A DNA stretch of 33,480 nucleotides from Chloroflexota bacterium (GCA_019136215.1 JAGVUP010000043.1:1-33480), one strand, 5' to 3'. Shown: positions 15,187-24,087, counted from the first letter of the stretch. Notes: generated by a model not told the origin, from the sequence alone. Made by a program: numbers and translations.

Positions 15187-16536
15187 TTAAGCCGGCAGGT
15201 AGTGGCTGTTGAGTTTCTCGCGCAACTGCATCACCTGGCGGCGCATGCGGTCGTCGCTTTCCATCATATCCGCCACTTTTTCGCAAGCGTACATCACGGT
15301 GGTATGGTCGCGCCCGCCGAGTTCCTGCCCAATTCGCGGCAGCGAGATACCGCCATCCTCCCGCAGAAGGTACATGGCAACCTGGCGCGGCAGCGCCACA
15401 TCACGCGAGCGATTTTTTCCGGTGAGGTTTTCTTTGGTGGTGCCGAAGAAGTCAGCGACCACATCCACCACATATGCCGGTGTCAGGCTGGCTTTCTGGG
15501 GCAGATAGTCCGCCAGAGCGTGTTTTGCCAGGTCGAGGGTTAGCTGCTGACCGATGAGGTCCGCGTAGGCATTCACACGGTTCCAGGCTCCCTCCAACTC
15601 GCGCACGTTGGTGGGAATAGCGCGGGCGATCACTTCCATCACCTCCAACGGCACATCCCTGTCAATTTTTTCGGCTTTGCTCTGCAGGATGGCAAGCCGT
15701 GTTTCGTAGTCCGGAGGCTGCATGTCCACCGTGAGCCCCCACTCAAAGCGCGATCGCAGACGTTCCTCGAGGGTCGCCATCGCTTTTGGGGATCGGTCAG
15801 AAGTGATCACGATCTGCTTGTTTTGCCCGTGCAGTGCGTTGAAGGTGTGAAAAAATTCCTCCTGGGTAGTGTCCTTCCCGGCGATGAACTGGATGTCATC
15901 GATCAGAAGCACATCCACCTGTCGGTATTTTTCGCGGAAGGTGGGCGTGGTTTTGTGGCGGATGGCATCGATCAGGTCGTTGGTGAATTCCTCCGAAGAA
16001 ACATAGAGCACAACTTTTTCTTGTTTGAGAACCTCGTTGCCGATCGCGTGCAGAATGTGGGTTTTGCCCAGACCAACACCGCTGTAAATGAAGAGAGGAT
16101 TGTAAGCGCGGGCGGGGTTTTCAGCGACAGCCATACTGGCAGCCTGCGCCAGGCGGTTCGCCGCGCCAACGATAAAGTTATCGAAACGGTAGCGCGGGTT
16201 GAGGTGCGTGTCAAAGGTGTTGCTTTCCACTACTTCTGCGCGCTTGAGCGTGCGCACGCTTTCTTCTTCCACCACCGGAGTCGGAGCTGACCAGACTTTA
16301 AAGAGCACATCCACCTGCCGCGCCATCAACCCTGAGAGTTTGTTTGTGATGATGCTTTTCAGGCGGCTTTCGAGCCAATCACAGGCATAGGCATTATTCG
16401 CGCCAAGAGCAAAGGTCCCTGACTCTTCATCGTATGAAATCAGGTGTGTGTTGCGGACCCAGGTATCGAAAGTCGCTTTCGAAAGGTCCATTTGCAATTG
16501 TCCGACCGTTGCCTGCCATGCCTGTTGAGCATTCAT
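15187..16536 (-). CDS. dnaA: Chromosomal replication initiator DnaA
   Basis: This 449-aa AAA+ initiator has an N-terminal domain I (WQATVGQLQMDLSKATFDTW), a short linker, Walker A YSGVGLGKTHI, Walker B VDVLLIDDIQF, a sensor segment IVITSDRSPKAM, and the domain IV DNA-binding signature GGRDHTTVMYACEKV near the C terminus. The protein melts oriC and loads the replicative helicase. Two ATGs two codons apart are possible: GGGAG lies only one base before the first (16542) but seven before the second (16536), so I take the second. The gene is not followed by dnaN or recF, unlike many bacteria; it converges with polA instead. Confidence 0.97.
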   Translation of the reverse strand: MNAQQAWQATVGQLQMDLSKATFDTWVRNTHLISYDEESGTFALGANNAYACDWLESRLKSIITNKLSGLMARQVDVLFKVWSAPTPVVEEESVRTLKRAEVVESNTFDTHLNPRYRFDNFIVGAANRLAQAASMAVAENPARAYNPLFIYSGVGLGKTHILHAIGNEVLKQEKVVLYVSSEEFTNDLIDAIRHKTTPTFREKYRQVDVLLIDDIQFIAGKDTTQEEFFHTFNALHGQNKQIVITSDRSPKAMATLEERLRSRFEWGLTVDMQPPDYETRLAILQSKAEKIDRDVPLEVMEVIARAIPTNVRELEGAWNRVNAYADLIGQQLTLDLAKHALADYLPQKASLTPAYVVDVVADFFGTTKENLTGKNRSRDVALPRQVAMYLLREDGGISLPRIGQELGGRDHTTVMYACEKVADMMESDDRMRRQVMQLREKLNSHYLPA

Positions 16537-16784
16537 TGGCATTCTCCCTTCCCATTATTGGGATCTGAAAATTTCGACATTGAACTGAGCGATCCGATTT
16601 CCTCAAAATTCGCATCACTGGTGAGCTTTGCTAAATTGTTTCGCTCAATGAGTAGACAGATTCTAACACCCAAAAGCCCGGATTCGAGCTTTGGAGTCTT
16701 AAAATATTACGATTCTTTAAGGTCGGGGGGTTCTCTTGCTTTTACAAACATTTCCTCATTTCGCGGTTTGCTTCAGCGGAAAAA

Positions 16785-16805
16785 TCCTGCCACTATTTAG
16801 CAGGA
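16785..16805 (-). terminator. Possible terminator after the flavoprotein gene
   Basis: On the minus strand TCCTGC, a nine-base loop and GCAGGA are followed directly by a run of five T. The 6-bp stem is short, but the layout (stem then T run) and the position downstream of the minus-strand operon ending at 16989 fit an intrinsic terminator about 180 bases after the stop. Confidence 0.45.
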
Positions 16806-16818
16806 AAAAACCTCGTCG

Positions 16819-16841
16819 ATCACCCCATATGTGGGGGTGAT
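16819..16841. repeat. 8-bp inverted repeat upstream of dnaA
   Basis: ATCACCCC, a seven-base spacer (ATATGTG) and GGGGTGAT form a perfect palindrome about 280 bases before dnaA. There is no T run beside it, so a regulator-binding site is more likely than a terminator. Confidence 0.4.
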
Positions 16842-16988
16842 TTGCAAATTTCGGTAATTATTTCCAACGGATGGGTATGATTTTTTTGCCTGAGCAGACC
16901 TCAAAAAACCGCTTTTAAATTGGATAGTGATTCCCAATTTGGAATCAGGATTTTAAGATTCAGAAACCTATGCGCCACCCGTTCTTTT

Positions 16989-18296
16989 TTAGCGGAGCAT
17001 CAATTTCGCCGCCCTGCGACCAATTTCCACGGCGAAGTTGGTCCCGCGATCCCAGGGGTAGACCTGGCTCATGCTGGCAAAGTACAGCCCGGGGATGGGC
17101 GTCTCGATCTTCGGAATAACAGCGGAATGATTCGGCAGTGGGATGGGCTGGGCGTACGCCGTCTTGGAAACCCAAATTTTGTTGACCCAGTCGCGCGTGA
17201 AGTTGGGATTGATTTTAGTGAGGTGCGGCAGGAATTCTTCCGCCAGTTCTTCATCGCTTTTGCTGAAATTGGGATGATCCGTTTCGAGGTAGTCTCCAAT
17301 GTAGAGGATGTGATCCCCTCCGAAGTACTCCGGCTTTAGGAAGTTGGTGTGTTCCACCAGGGAGAGGAAGGGATAACCTGCCTGCTTTGGGATGTTGTAC
17401 CAGTAGTAACCCTCGGGGGAAAGCGGATGTTTGATGGAGACCGTCATCACAACCGCGCCCATGCTTTTGAGATTCCGCAAACCAGCGAGATAATCGGAAG
17501 GCAGATCCGGAGCCATTTCCGCCATCATCCCCGGAGAGAGTGTCACCAGGACCTGGTCGAAGCTTTCCGTCTGACCTTCCCCAAGCTCCACGCTGATTTT
17601 CCCGTTTTCCCGGCGCTGGAGCGTCTTGACGGGGGTCTTGTAGCGGATGGCAACGCCGGCTTCTTCGAGTTTGCCTGCAAAACGATCCGCGAAGACCTGA
17701 AAACCGCCCCTGAAGGTGCCCAGGCGCGTTGTGCGCACGTGCAGACGCGCCCACATCCATGCCATGCTGACTTTATCATGCCAGTTTTCGCCGAACTTGC
17801 CGATCATCATCGGCTGCCACATGCTTTCGTAAACCTTGCTTCCGGCATATTTGCGCATCCAGGCATCGGTCGTGGTTTTCTCAAGCGCGCGCCAGTTTTT
17901 GGTCAGTTTCAGGTAGACTCCCACCAATCCAAAGCGGATTTTGTTAAACCCGAAGCCGAGCCCTGGGTATGCCAGCGCTGCGGGGATGGAATCAAAGGGG
18001 TAAAACTTGCCTTTGTGGTACATGACGCTGACCGGTCTGGGGTAAAGCACCTGGTCGGACCAGCCTAACTCCTCAATCAGACCAAGCAGATGTGAATCGG
18101 TCTGGAACCAATGATGGTAAAAACGCTCCACTGACCAATCCCAATGGGGCTCCTTAAAGCCGGAAGCCAGCCCTCCGGGTTCGGCTGAAGCCTCGAAGAT
18201 GCTCACTTTCTGCCCGTTCTTTACCAGGTCCCAGGCAGCGCTTAAGCCAGCAAACCCTGCTCCAATGATGGCGATATGGCGTTGGTTTTCAGTCAT
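16989..18296 (-). CDS. FAD-dependent oxidoreductase, UDP-galactopyranose mutase/amine oxidase-like
   Basis: This 435-aa flavoprotein has an N-terminal dinucleotide-binding motif (HIAIIGAGFAGLSAAWDL) and the GG-doublet region EASAEPGGLASGF. A C-terminal FAD segment reads TPIPGLYFASMSQVYPWDRG...AVEIGRRAAKLM. The WDWSVERFYHHWF and YPFDSIPAALAYPGLGF segments resemble NAD(P)-binding proteins of the UDP-galactopyranose mutase and protoporphyrinogen oxidase/phytoene desaturase superfamily that occur in glycan and lipid clusters. The substrate is not identifiable. The ATG at 18296 overlaps the stop of the upstream membrane-protein gene by eight bases and has GAGG seven bases before it; a start five codons upstream also has a possible AAGGA. 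It is the last gene of the mevalonate-type operon, which suggests a link to isoprenoid or lipid-linked sugar metabolism. Confidence 0.8.
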   Translation of the reverse strand: MTENQRHIAIIGAGFAGLSAAWDLVKNGQKVSIFEASAEPGGLASGFKEPHWDWSVERFYHHWFQTDSHLLGLIEELGWSDQVLYPRPVSVMYHKGKFYPFDSIPAALAYPGLGFGFNKIRFGLVGVYLKLTKNWRALEKTTTDAWMRKYAGSKVYESMWQPMMIGKFGENWHDKVSMAWMWARLHVRTTRLGTFRGGFQVFADRFAGKLEEAGVAIRYKTPVKTLQRRENGKISVELGEGQTESFDQVLVTLSPGMMAEMAPDLPSDYLAGLRNLKSMGAVVMTVSIKHPLSPEGYYWYNIPKQAGYPFLSLVEHTNFLKPEYFGGDHILYIGDYLETDHPNFSKSDEELAEEFLPHLTKINPNFTRDWVNKIWVSKTAYAQPIPLPNHSAVIPKIETPIPGLYFASMSQVYPWDRGTNFAVEIGRRAAKLMLR

Positions 18297-19344
18297 GCGA
18301 TGTCCTCTCATTTTCGGTTCCTTCAGCGGAACGGTAATCTGTCTGCATTTGCTCCAGGTTGGTGCTCAGACTGAAGCCTTCTTTGACAAAGAAAATTGCT
18401 CCCAGTGCGGTGATGGGAATCCAAAGCGCCACGCGCAAAATCAGAGCGTAACCCAGAGCCTGTTCCGGCGGGATGCCAAACAGCGAAAGCATAAATTTGG
18501 CAGCAGCATCAAAGGTGCCCAAGCCCCCGGGCGCCGCCGGAATGAGCAGCACCAGGTTGACCACGCCTTCTATCAGCAGCAGGCTCATAAAACTCAGTTC
18601 AAACCCGAGCGCTTTCATCACGCCCCAATACAAGCCGCCTTCAAAAATCCATACCAACATCGAAAGCATCAGCACCAACAGCGACTGCCCGGGAGAACGC
18701 AGCACCCGCAAGCCGTCGATGAATTTATCGAGGATGCTGCTCACCTTTGGGCGCAGTTTTAGCGGTAGCAGCTTGTTGATGACCCAGGCGCTGAGCGCCT
18801 GGGTTTGTTTCGGCAGGAAGAGCAGCGCCAGGAAGACCAGCAAAACGAGCGTGAAGATTGCCGCGACCAATACCGACCCGGCTTGAATGCGCCGCACCCA
18901 TTCCGCGTCCGGCGCTATCCGCGCCAGTTGACGGAAGTTGAGCAGCACCAATGCCAGGATCGTTATACCGTCAAAGAGGCGTTCCACCACAATGGTTGCC
19001 AGCGATCCCGAAATTGGCACATCATCGGACTGCCTGAGCAGAATTGACCGCAAAACCTCACCCGCCCGGGCAGGATAGACATTGTTGCCCATATAACCGA
19101 TGCAGACTACCGGGAAGAGCTTGCGCTGGGAGATCCTTTTGAGGGGGTTGAGCAAAACCTGCCAGCGCCAGGTGCGCACCCAAACCCCCATAAAGTAAAA
19201 CACCAGACCCAGGAGCACCCAGCCCCACTGCGCCGCGCGCAGGTGCTGCCAGAGTTGATCAAATTCAATTTTACGAAAAGCCAGATAAAGAAAAACTGCG
19301 CTGATAAGGATTCCCAGCGCAACATGCCAACGCTTGATCTTCAT
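18289..19344 (-). CDS. Flippase-like integral membrane protein (LPG synthase TM / UPF0104 family)
   Basis: This 351-aa polytopic membrane protein has about eight hydrophobic helices. The family signature GYMGNNVYPARAGEVLRSILL (residues about 83-103) is the conserved motif of the lysylphosphatidylglycerol synthetase transmembrane-region / YbhN-like family. The LIPAAPGGLGTFDAA loop near residue 265, also typical of the family, is present. No C-terminal aminoacyl-transferase domain is attached, so it is the stand-alone form, proposed to move lipids or lipid-linked precursors. It sits between the thiolase-like gene (33-base gap containing a GC hairpin) and the flavoprotein gene (overlap). This suggests a role in handling an isoprenoid-linked or other lipid. 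No strong ribosome binding site precedes the ATG at 19344. Confidence 0.85.
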   Translation of the reverse strand: MKIKRWHVALGILISAVFLYLAFRKIEFDQLWQHLRAAQWGWVLLGLVFYFMGVWVRTWRWQVLLNPLKRISQRKLFPVVCIGYMGNNVYPARAGEVLRSILLRQSDDVPISGSLATIVVERLFDGITILALVLLNFRQLARIAPDAEWVRRIQAGSVLVAAIFTLVLLVFLALLFLPKQTQALSAWVINKLLPLKLRPKVSSILDKFIDGLRVLRSPGQSLLVLMLSMLVWIFEGGLYWGVMKALGFELSFMSLLLIEGVVNLVLLIPAAPGGLGTFDAAAKFMLSLFGIPPEQALGYALILRVALWIPITALGAIFFVKEGFSLSTNLEQMQTDYRSAEGTENERTSHD

Positions 19345-19361
19345 GTATCGATTGTACCATC

Positions 19362-19378
19362 AGCCCGGGCGCCGGGCT
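19362..19378. repeat. GC-rich hairpin between thiolase-like and flippase-like genes
   Basis: AGCCCGG-GCG-CCGGGCT is a perfect 7-bp stem with a three-base loop. It abuts the stop codon of the thiolase-like gene. There is no T run, so it may tune expression of the two downstream genes rather than end the transcript. Confidence 0.4.
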
Positions 19379-20547
19379 CACCCAGCCAGGAGATGTGTCA
19401 CTGCCGCCGCGCCTGTTCCGGCGAGAGATTGAATCATGCCGTAGTGGGCATGAGTGATCTGGTTGGCGCCAGCCTCCCCGCGCAGTTGCAGGCATGCTTC
19501 CGCCGCCTGGTAAACCCCTGATGCCCCCAGCGGGAAACCGCGCCCCATGTGTCCGCCCATTGTCGCAACCGGCAAAGATCCCTTCAGCGTCAGGGAATCA
19601 TCCATGGCAAGTTTCCAGGCTTGTCCGCGCGGGGCAAAGCCGGCTGCCTCCAGTGAGAGAAGCGCCTGCAGGGTGGTGCTGTCGGAATATTCGAAGAAGT
19701 CGATATTCGCCAGCGGAAGGTTTGCCTTGAGGCAAGCTTGCCGGACGGATACCGCAGCGGCTTCGAAAAAGAGGGGATCGCGCCTGTCGTGGACTGCCAG
19801 CCGACCCGCGATCAAACTGGAGCTCAGCACCCGGATGGGTTTATGCGCCAGATTCCTGGGAGCCAGATCAGTGCGGGTCAAGATCAACGCCGCGCTGCCG
19901 TCCGCGTGCGCCGCGATGTCGAAAGCGTTCAGCGGTGCAGCCGCCGGCGCCGCGCGGTTATACGCGCTGGCGCTCAGTTCCCTGCGGAACATGGCGTTAG
20001 GGTTATTGACCGCGTTATTGCGCGCTATCATCGCGAATCCGCGAAGCACCTCACGCGGGAATTGGTTTTCGTAGAGGTAGCGCTGCAGAAGCAGGGCTGC
20101 CTGCCCGGTTGGGGTGAGCCCTTCGGAGCTCTCGTAGTCCGCGTCGAGGCTCGCGCCCAAAAGGCTCAGCTCCTGCCCGGCGCCAACGACGTCAGTCACC
20201 TTCTCCACTCCGACCACCGCAGCCACATCTGTCATGCCGGAACGGACAGCCTGCCAGGCAAGGTTCAACGCTGCCGCGCTGGAGGCTTCGGCGACCTCTG
20301 CCGTCACGCCTTCCGCTTTGCCCGCCAGCCCCGCTGCTTCACAGACCAGCGCGCCCAAATTCGCCTGATGCGAGGCGCTGGCTGCCAGCATACTGCCGAC
20401 ATATACCGCCTGGGGCTGCAAGCCGCCGGCGTCTTTCATGGCGGATCGCAGCGCCCTGCCTGCCAGCTCGCGCAGCGAGGTATCCCAGTGTTCTCCAACC
20501 GGTTCCTGCCCGATGCCCACGATAACGACTTCAGGGTACGCTGTCAT
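19378..20547 (-). CDS. Thiolase-superfamily protein lacking catalytic Cys and His
   Basis: This 389-aa protein of the SCP2/archaeal-type thiolase family is encoded directly after HMG-CoA synthase (one-base gap). The fold signatures are present: an N-terminal VVIVGIGQEPVGEH, a VGVEKVTDV region, and a C-terminal GASGVYQAAEACLQLRGEAG followed by AGTGAAAV. At the nucleophile position, where relatives read (V)EAACASG, this protein reads EVAEASSAAAL with Glu87 in place of Cys. The usual GHP histidine is Phe338 (GRGFPLGASG). Both changes are clear in the DNA. It may therefore not condense acetyl-CoA by the normal ping-pong mechanism. In archaea thiolase and HMG-CoA synthase form a complex bridged by a DUF35 protein; no DUF35 gene is seen here. 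A structural or scaffolding role, or altered chemistry, is inferred. Confidence 0.85.
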   Translation of the reverse strand: MTAYPEVVIVGIGQEPVGEHWDTSLRELAGRALRSAMKDAGGLQPQAVYVGSMLAASASHQANLGALVCEAAGLAGKAEGVTAEVAEASSAAALNLAWQAVRSGMTDVAAVVGVEKVTDVVGAGQELSLLGASLDADYESSEGLTPTGQAALLLQRYLYENQFPREVLRGFAMIARNNAVNNPNAMFRRELSASAYNRAAPAAAPLNAFDIAAHADGSAALILTRTDLAPRNLAHKPIRVLSSSLIAGRLAVHDRRDPLFFEAAAVSVRQACLKANLPLANIDFFEYSDSTTLQALLSLEAAGFAPRGQAWKLAMDDSLTLKGSLPVATMGGHMGRGFPLGASGVYQAAEACLQLRGEAGANQITHAHYGMIQSLAGTGAAAVTHLLAG

Positions 20548-20548
20548 C

Positions 20549-21643
20549 TCAACCGGTCACAATCTCCCCACGGTAGCGCAGGTAGGTGGCATAATCAATT
20601 TCCACCCGGTTGGCAATGTATTCACGCGTGCTTCGGGCTTTGCCCCGGCGCTCTTCCAGGGTGCGGTTGACCTTCAGCACGAACGCGTCAGAACCCGCGC
20701 CGGAACCATAGGAGGTCATCAGGATCAAATCGCCCGCTTTGGCAACATCCAAAACAGCCGTCAGACCAATTATCGCGGCTCCGCTGTAGGTATTGCCGAT
20801 GATGGGGGAGAGCATGCCGGTCTCGATCTGCTCGTCCTTGAAGCCGAGTTGCTTCGCCACCCGGCGGGGAAACTTTTCATTGGGCTGATGAAAGACCGCG
20901 TAGGCAAAATCTGCGGGTTTCAATCCGGTTTCGCGCATGATGGTTGAGGCGGCAGTCGCGACATGGTTGAAGTAAGCCGGTTCTCCGGTGAAACGCTGAC
21001 CGTGTTCGGGGTAAATGGCATGCTGACGCCGCCAGAAGTCAGGTGTGTCGGTGACGAACGAATAAACCGCTTCGACGCCCGCCAGGGAACCCTGCCGCGG
21101 ACCGATAATGTACGCCGCGCCGCCGGACGCCGCGGTATATTCCAGCGCGTCGCCGGGTTTGCCCTGAGCGGTATCCATACCGATCGCCATGGCATAATCG
21201 CCCATGCCCGAGCCGACTATGCCTATCGCTGCCACCATGGCTTCGGTGCCTGCCTTACAGGCGAATTCCCAGTCGCCGGCGCTGACGCTGCCAGAAGCTC
21301 CAATTGCTTCCGCCACGACCGTGCCGCTTGGTTTGACGGCGTAAGGGTGCGACTCAGAACCCACCCACACAGCTCTCAACTGCGCCGGAGAGATCTCCGC
21401 GCGCTTCAGCGCGTTGCGGGCGGCTTCGATGGACATGGTTATGACGTCTTCATCCAGTCCTGCTACCGCTTTTTCAGCCACGGGCAGCCCATCCGGGTCC
21501 CCGCCCCAAATGCGGGCTATCTCCCCTCCGGGCAGGCGGTAGCGCGGCACATAAGCCCCATAACCGGTAATGCCGACCTTGCGGCTGGGAATTAATAGCT
21601 TGCCGCTTTCAGCGTCGTGATGAAGTGTCGTTTCCATGCTCAT
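20549..21643 (-). CDS. mvaS: HMG-CoA synthase, archaeal type
   Basis: It condenses acetoacetyl-CoA with acetyl-CoA to HMG-CoA, the committed carbon-building step of the mevalonate route. The 364-aa protein carries [15 protein letters not shown] at the N terminus and [17 protein letters not shown] with the expected general-base Glu. The nucleophile Cys129 is in [13 protein letters not shown], and the His is in [21 protein letters not shown]. The [12 protein letters not shown] and [11 protein letters not shown] segments of archaeal and some bacterial HMG-CoA synthases follow. The start is uncertain: ATGs at 21661, 21643 and 21637 are all in frame and overlap the end of the reductase gene. I chose 21643, which has GGA six bases upstream. 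All choices give 25-35 residues before the conserved core. Translation is probably coupled to the reductase. Confidence 0.93.
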   Translation of the reverse strand: MSMETTLHHDAESGKLLIPSRKVGITGYGAYVPRYRLPGGEIARIWGGDPDGLPVAEKAVAGLDEDVITMSIEAARNALKRAEISPAQLRAVWVGSESHPYAVKPSGTVVAEAIGASGSVSAGDWEFACKAGTEAMVAAIGIVGSGMGDYAMAIGMDTAQGKPGDALEYTAASGGAAYIIGPRQGSLAGVEAVYSFVTDTPDFWRRQHAIYPEHGQRFTGEPAYFNHVATAASTIMRETGLKPADFAYAVFHQPNEKFPRRVAKQLGFKDEQIETGMLSPIIGNTYSGAAIIGLTAVLDVAKAGDLILMTSYGSGAGSDAFVLKVNRTLEERRGKARSTREYIANRVEIDYATYLRYRGEIVTG

Positions 21644-22910
21644 TTCCGTTCCATTGTTCAAGAATACCCCGGGCTTCGCTCAGGGTGATCCTGCCTGAGG
21701 CAATCAATGCCTGCGCCAGCGGCTCGACCTGCCCGGGTTTAGCGCCCGCCGCCAGCGCCACCTGGCGCGCGTGCAGGCTCATGTGCCCTTTTTGGATGCC
21801 CTCGGTGGCAAGCGCGCGCAGCGCGGCGAGGTTTTGCGCCAAACCAACCGCGGCAATGATCTCACCCAAATCCGACACGCGCTTGACTCCCATCAGCTTG
21901 AGATTGGTTTTAACGCCCGGATGCACCCGCGTGGCGCCGCCCACGATGCCGATCGCGAGCGGGAGTGTGAGGCTGCCCTGCAGGTTGCCGTCCTCGCCCA
22001 CGCTCCAAACGCTCAGGCTGCGGTAGCGCCCATCGCGGGCGGCATAAGCATGCGCGCCGGCTTCCACCGCACGCCAGTCGTTGCCAGTCGCCAGCAAAAC
22101 CGCGTCCACGCCGTTCATAATGCCTTTGTTGTGGGTAGCGGCGCGGTAAGGATCTGCCTCAGCAAAAGCCCAGGCTTCAATTACGCCGTCGCGGACCGCT
22201 TCGCCGCTGTAGCTCTCAAACGCCAGGGCATCCAGCGGAAGCCTGACTTCGGCATGCGCAAGGCGCCGGTCGGAGAGGTTGCTGAGAATGCGCAAATGCG
22301 CTCTGCCTCCCGTTAGTCGCTCAAGCAAAGGCGCCAGGCTTTCCACCACGGTGTTGACCATATTGGCGCCCATTGCGTCCGCGGTGTCCAGAATGAGGTG
22401 TACGACCAGAAAAGCGCCGATCGGGGACTCGTCCACGCGCCTCACTTCCAATCCGCGGACACCGCCGCCGTGGCGCGTCAGCCCCGGGTTGAGCGCGCTT
22501 AACTGGCTCAGCAGCTCAGCCGCATGCTTCTCTATCAGATTCTGCGCCGCGTCGAGGTCTTTCAGACCGAGCATCTGCACCTGACCGATCATCTCCTGCG
22601 AGCCCATCCAGGCTCTGAAGCCGCCAGTGGTCTGCGCCAGTTTCGCCATGAATGAAACCGCCGCCACCACAGAAGGTTCCTCCGCAACCATTGGCACCAA
22701 CACTGGCTTTCCGTTCACGATGAAGTTTTGGGCAATGCCCAGCGGCAGGCTGAAAACGCCCACTGCGTTTTCGATCATGTGGTCAGCGGTCTCGAGGCTC
22801 AGCCCCGAACCGGGCAGCCAGGCGCTCATATCTTCTTCCGTCAGCTTTGTGGTCTGCCTGAGGTGGTCATGCCGTTCAGACAGAGTCATTTTGTAAAACT
22901 TTTTCGTCAT
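21609..22910 (-). CDS. mvaA: HMG-CoA reductase, class II
   Basis: This 433-aa enzyme reduces HMG-CoA to mevalonate. It aligns throughout with the class II enzyme of Pseudomonas mevalonii rather than the membrane-bound class I form. Matching segments are [19 protein letters not shown], the catalytic Glu in [27 protein letters not shown], the Lys in THNKGIMNG, the Asp in [17 protein letters not shown], and the flap-domain His in [13 protein letters not shown]. All four catalytic residues are present. There is no membrane segment, so it is cytosolic. The ATG at 22910 is preferred over an upstream in-frame start; the ribosome binding site is weak. It is first in an operon with HMG-CoA synthase and the thiolase-like gene, and divergent from the flavoprotein gene at 23095. 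Confidence 0.95.
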   Translation of the reverse strand: MTKKFYKMTLSERHDHLRQTTKLTEEDMSAWLPGSGLSLETADHMIENAVGVFSLPLGIAQNFIVNGKPVLVPMVAEEPSVVAAVSFMAKLAQTTGGFRAWMGSQEMIGQVQMLGLKDLDAAQNLIEKHAAELLSQLSALNPGLTRHGGGVRGLEVRRVDESPIGAFLVVHLILDTADAMGANMVNTVVESLAPLLERLTGGRAHLRILSNLSDRRLAHAEVRLPLDALAFESYSGEAVRDGVIEAWAFAEADPYRAATHNKGIMNGVDAVLLATGNDWRAVEAGAHAYAARDGRYRSLSVWSVGEDGNLQGSLTLPLAIGIVGGATRVHPGVKTNLKLMGVKRVSDLGEIIAAVGLAQNLAALRALATEGIQKGHMSLHARQVALAAGAKPGQVEPLAQALIASGRITLSEARGILEQWNGNEHGNDTSSRR

Positions 22911-22988
22911 AATAATCTCATTGTACTGAAATCTGAGTAAATATATCAACCAAAGCCTCTAAAAAACTCTCAAATCCCAGGCGCGTTT

Positions 22989-23049
22989 GGGACAGGCTCT
23001 TGTGCAGCTCCTACAAACAGTGGAGAAGTATCTGTCCCATCGGTATACT
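22989..23049 (+). promoter_or_regulatory. Promoter with flanking inverted repeat before the TrxR-like gene
   Basis: TGGAGA (23021-23026) and TATACT (23044-23049) are spaced 17 bases apart and match the -35/-10 consensus at 4 and 5 of 6 positions. A 7-bp inverted repeat, GGGACAG (22989-22995) and CTGTCCC (23032-23038), surrounds the -35 with its right arm in the spacer. A nested CTCC/GGAG pair lies inside. This could be an operator or a foldable segment. Confidence 0.4.
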
Positions 23050-23094
23050 GGGGAGACGTATAGAGAGAGGTGCAGTTTGGAAGCAGCGGAAACA

Positions 23095-24039
23095 ATGATT
23101 TACGACATTCTCATCATCGGCGGTGGACCCGCCGGAGCGACAGCCGGCATCTACGCCGCCCGGGCTGGGCTCAAGGTGGGCATTTTGGACAAAGGGCTCA
23201 CTACCGGAGCTCTCGGCACCACCAGTAAGATTGCCAACTACCCTGGAATGGCGGGCGAAGTCGACGGCGCGGAGCTTTTGGGGGTGATGCGCAAGCAGGC
23301 GCAGGACTTTGGCGCTGAGTTCATAAACGACAAAGCCATTGGAAGTGACCTCTCAAGCAGTCCAAAATCGATTTTTGGCAACTTTGGGGTCTATTCCGCA
23401 CGCGCTGTCATCATCGCCACAGGTTCAATGGGACGCACCAATCTCATCAAAGGTGAAGCTGAATTTTTGGGACGGGGCGTTTCGTATTGCGCTATCTGCG
23501 ATGCGGCTTTTTTCAAAGGCAGAGACCTTGCTGTTATCGGCAAGAGCGATGAAGCCATCGAAGAAGCCCTCTACCTGACCCGCTTTGCCGCGACCCTGCA
23601 TTTCTTCTCGCCCACCGAGCATATCAACGTGCCTCCGGAAACCCTCGCCCAACTGACTGAGAAGGAAAACGTCGTTATGCACACCGGCAGCGTGGTGAGG
23701 GAGATTTGCGGCGAGCAAAAAGTGACCTGCCTGCGCTATACAGCCCACGGCAGCAAGCAGGAGGAAAGCCTGCCGGTGGATGGGGTCTTTGTTTACCTGC
23801 AAGGCAGCAAGCCCATCACCGATTTCGTCGCGGGGCAGCTTGAGGTCTCTGAGGAAGGCTGCCTCCAGGTGGACCGCGAAAACCAGACCGCCATTCCCGG
23901 CGTCTATGCCGTGGGCGACGTCTTGTGCTCGCATGTGAAACAGGCGGTTATCGCCGCCGCCGACGGCGCTGTTGCCGCAATCTCCGCGGAAAAGTGGCTG
24001 CGCGGCAAAGCCCGCCACCGCACAGATTGGGGCGATTGA
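23095..24039 (+). CDS. Thioredoxin reductase-like flavoprotein with degenerate NADPH site
   Basis: This 314-aa FAD-dependent protein is of low-molecular-weight thioredoxin reductase fold. FAD motifs are present (ILIIGGGPAGATAGIYAARAG at the N terminus, GVYAVGDVLC near the C terminus). The redox pair is intact as Cys132-Ala-Ile-Cys135 followed by Asp. The NADPH-binding region is abnormal: where typical enzymes have GGGDSAxEEAxxL, this one has IGKSDEAIEEALYL, and the HRRxxxR phosphate-binding motif is replaced by FFSPTEHINV. That pattern recalls pyridine-nucleotide-independent or ferredoxin-linked thioredoxin reductases, but which donor is used is inference. I give the ATG at 23095. An in-frame TTG at 23077 has a stronger GAGAGAGG site and may be the true start, adding six residues. 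Confidence 0.85.
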   Translation: MIYDILIIGGGPAGATAGIYAARAGLKVGILDKGLTTGALGTTSKIANYPGMAGEVDGAELLGVMRKQAQDFGAEFINDKAIGSDLSSSPKSIFGNFGVYSARAVIIATGSMGRTNLIKGEAEFLGRGVSYCAICDAAFFKGRDLAVIGKSDEAIEEALYLTRFAATLHFFSPTEHINVPPETLAQLTEKENVVMHTGSVVREICGEQKVTCLRYTAHGSKQEESLPVDGVFVYLQGSKPITDFVAGQLEVSEEGCLQVDRENQTAIPGVYAVGDVLCSHVKQAVIAAADGAVAAISAEKWLRGKARHRTDWGD

Positions 24040-24087
24040 GCGAGTCAGGCAATCTTCCGTTACAATTCACTCGGAAAGGACTGTTGG

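Larger units (their letters stand above)
16537..16988. other. Intergenic region upstream of dnaA
   Basis: About 450 bases, AT-rich, between the dnaA start and the end of the flavoprotein gene. It contains an 8-bp GC inverted repeat (16819-16841), a terminator-like hairpin (16785-16805) and several A/T runs. I searched by eye for TTATCCACA-like DnaA boxes on both strands and found none closer than about 6 of 9 matches, so an origin here is not supported. The dnaA promoter must lie in this stretch but no clear -10/-35 pair stands out. No coding sequence is convincing. Confidence 0.5.

Noticed and set aside
16537-16988. Replication origin next to dnaA
   Set aside because: AT-rich and next to dnaA, but no TTATCCACA-like boxes or AT-rich repeats were found on either strand by eye.
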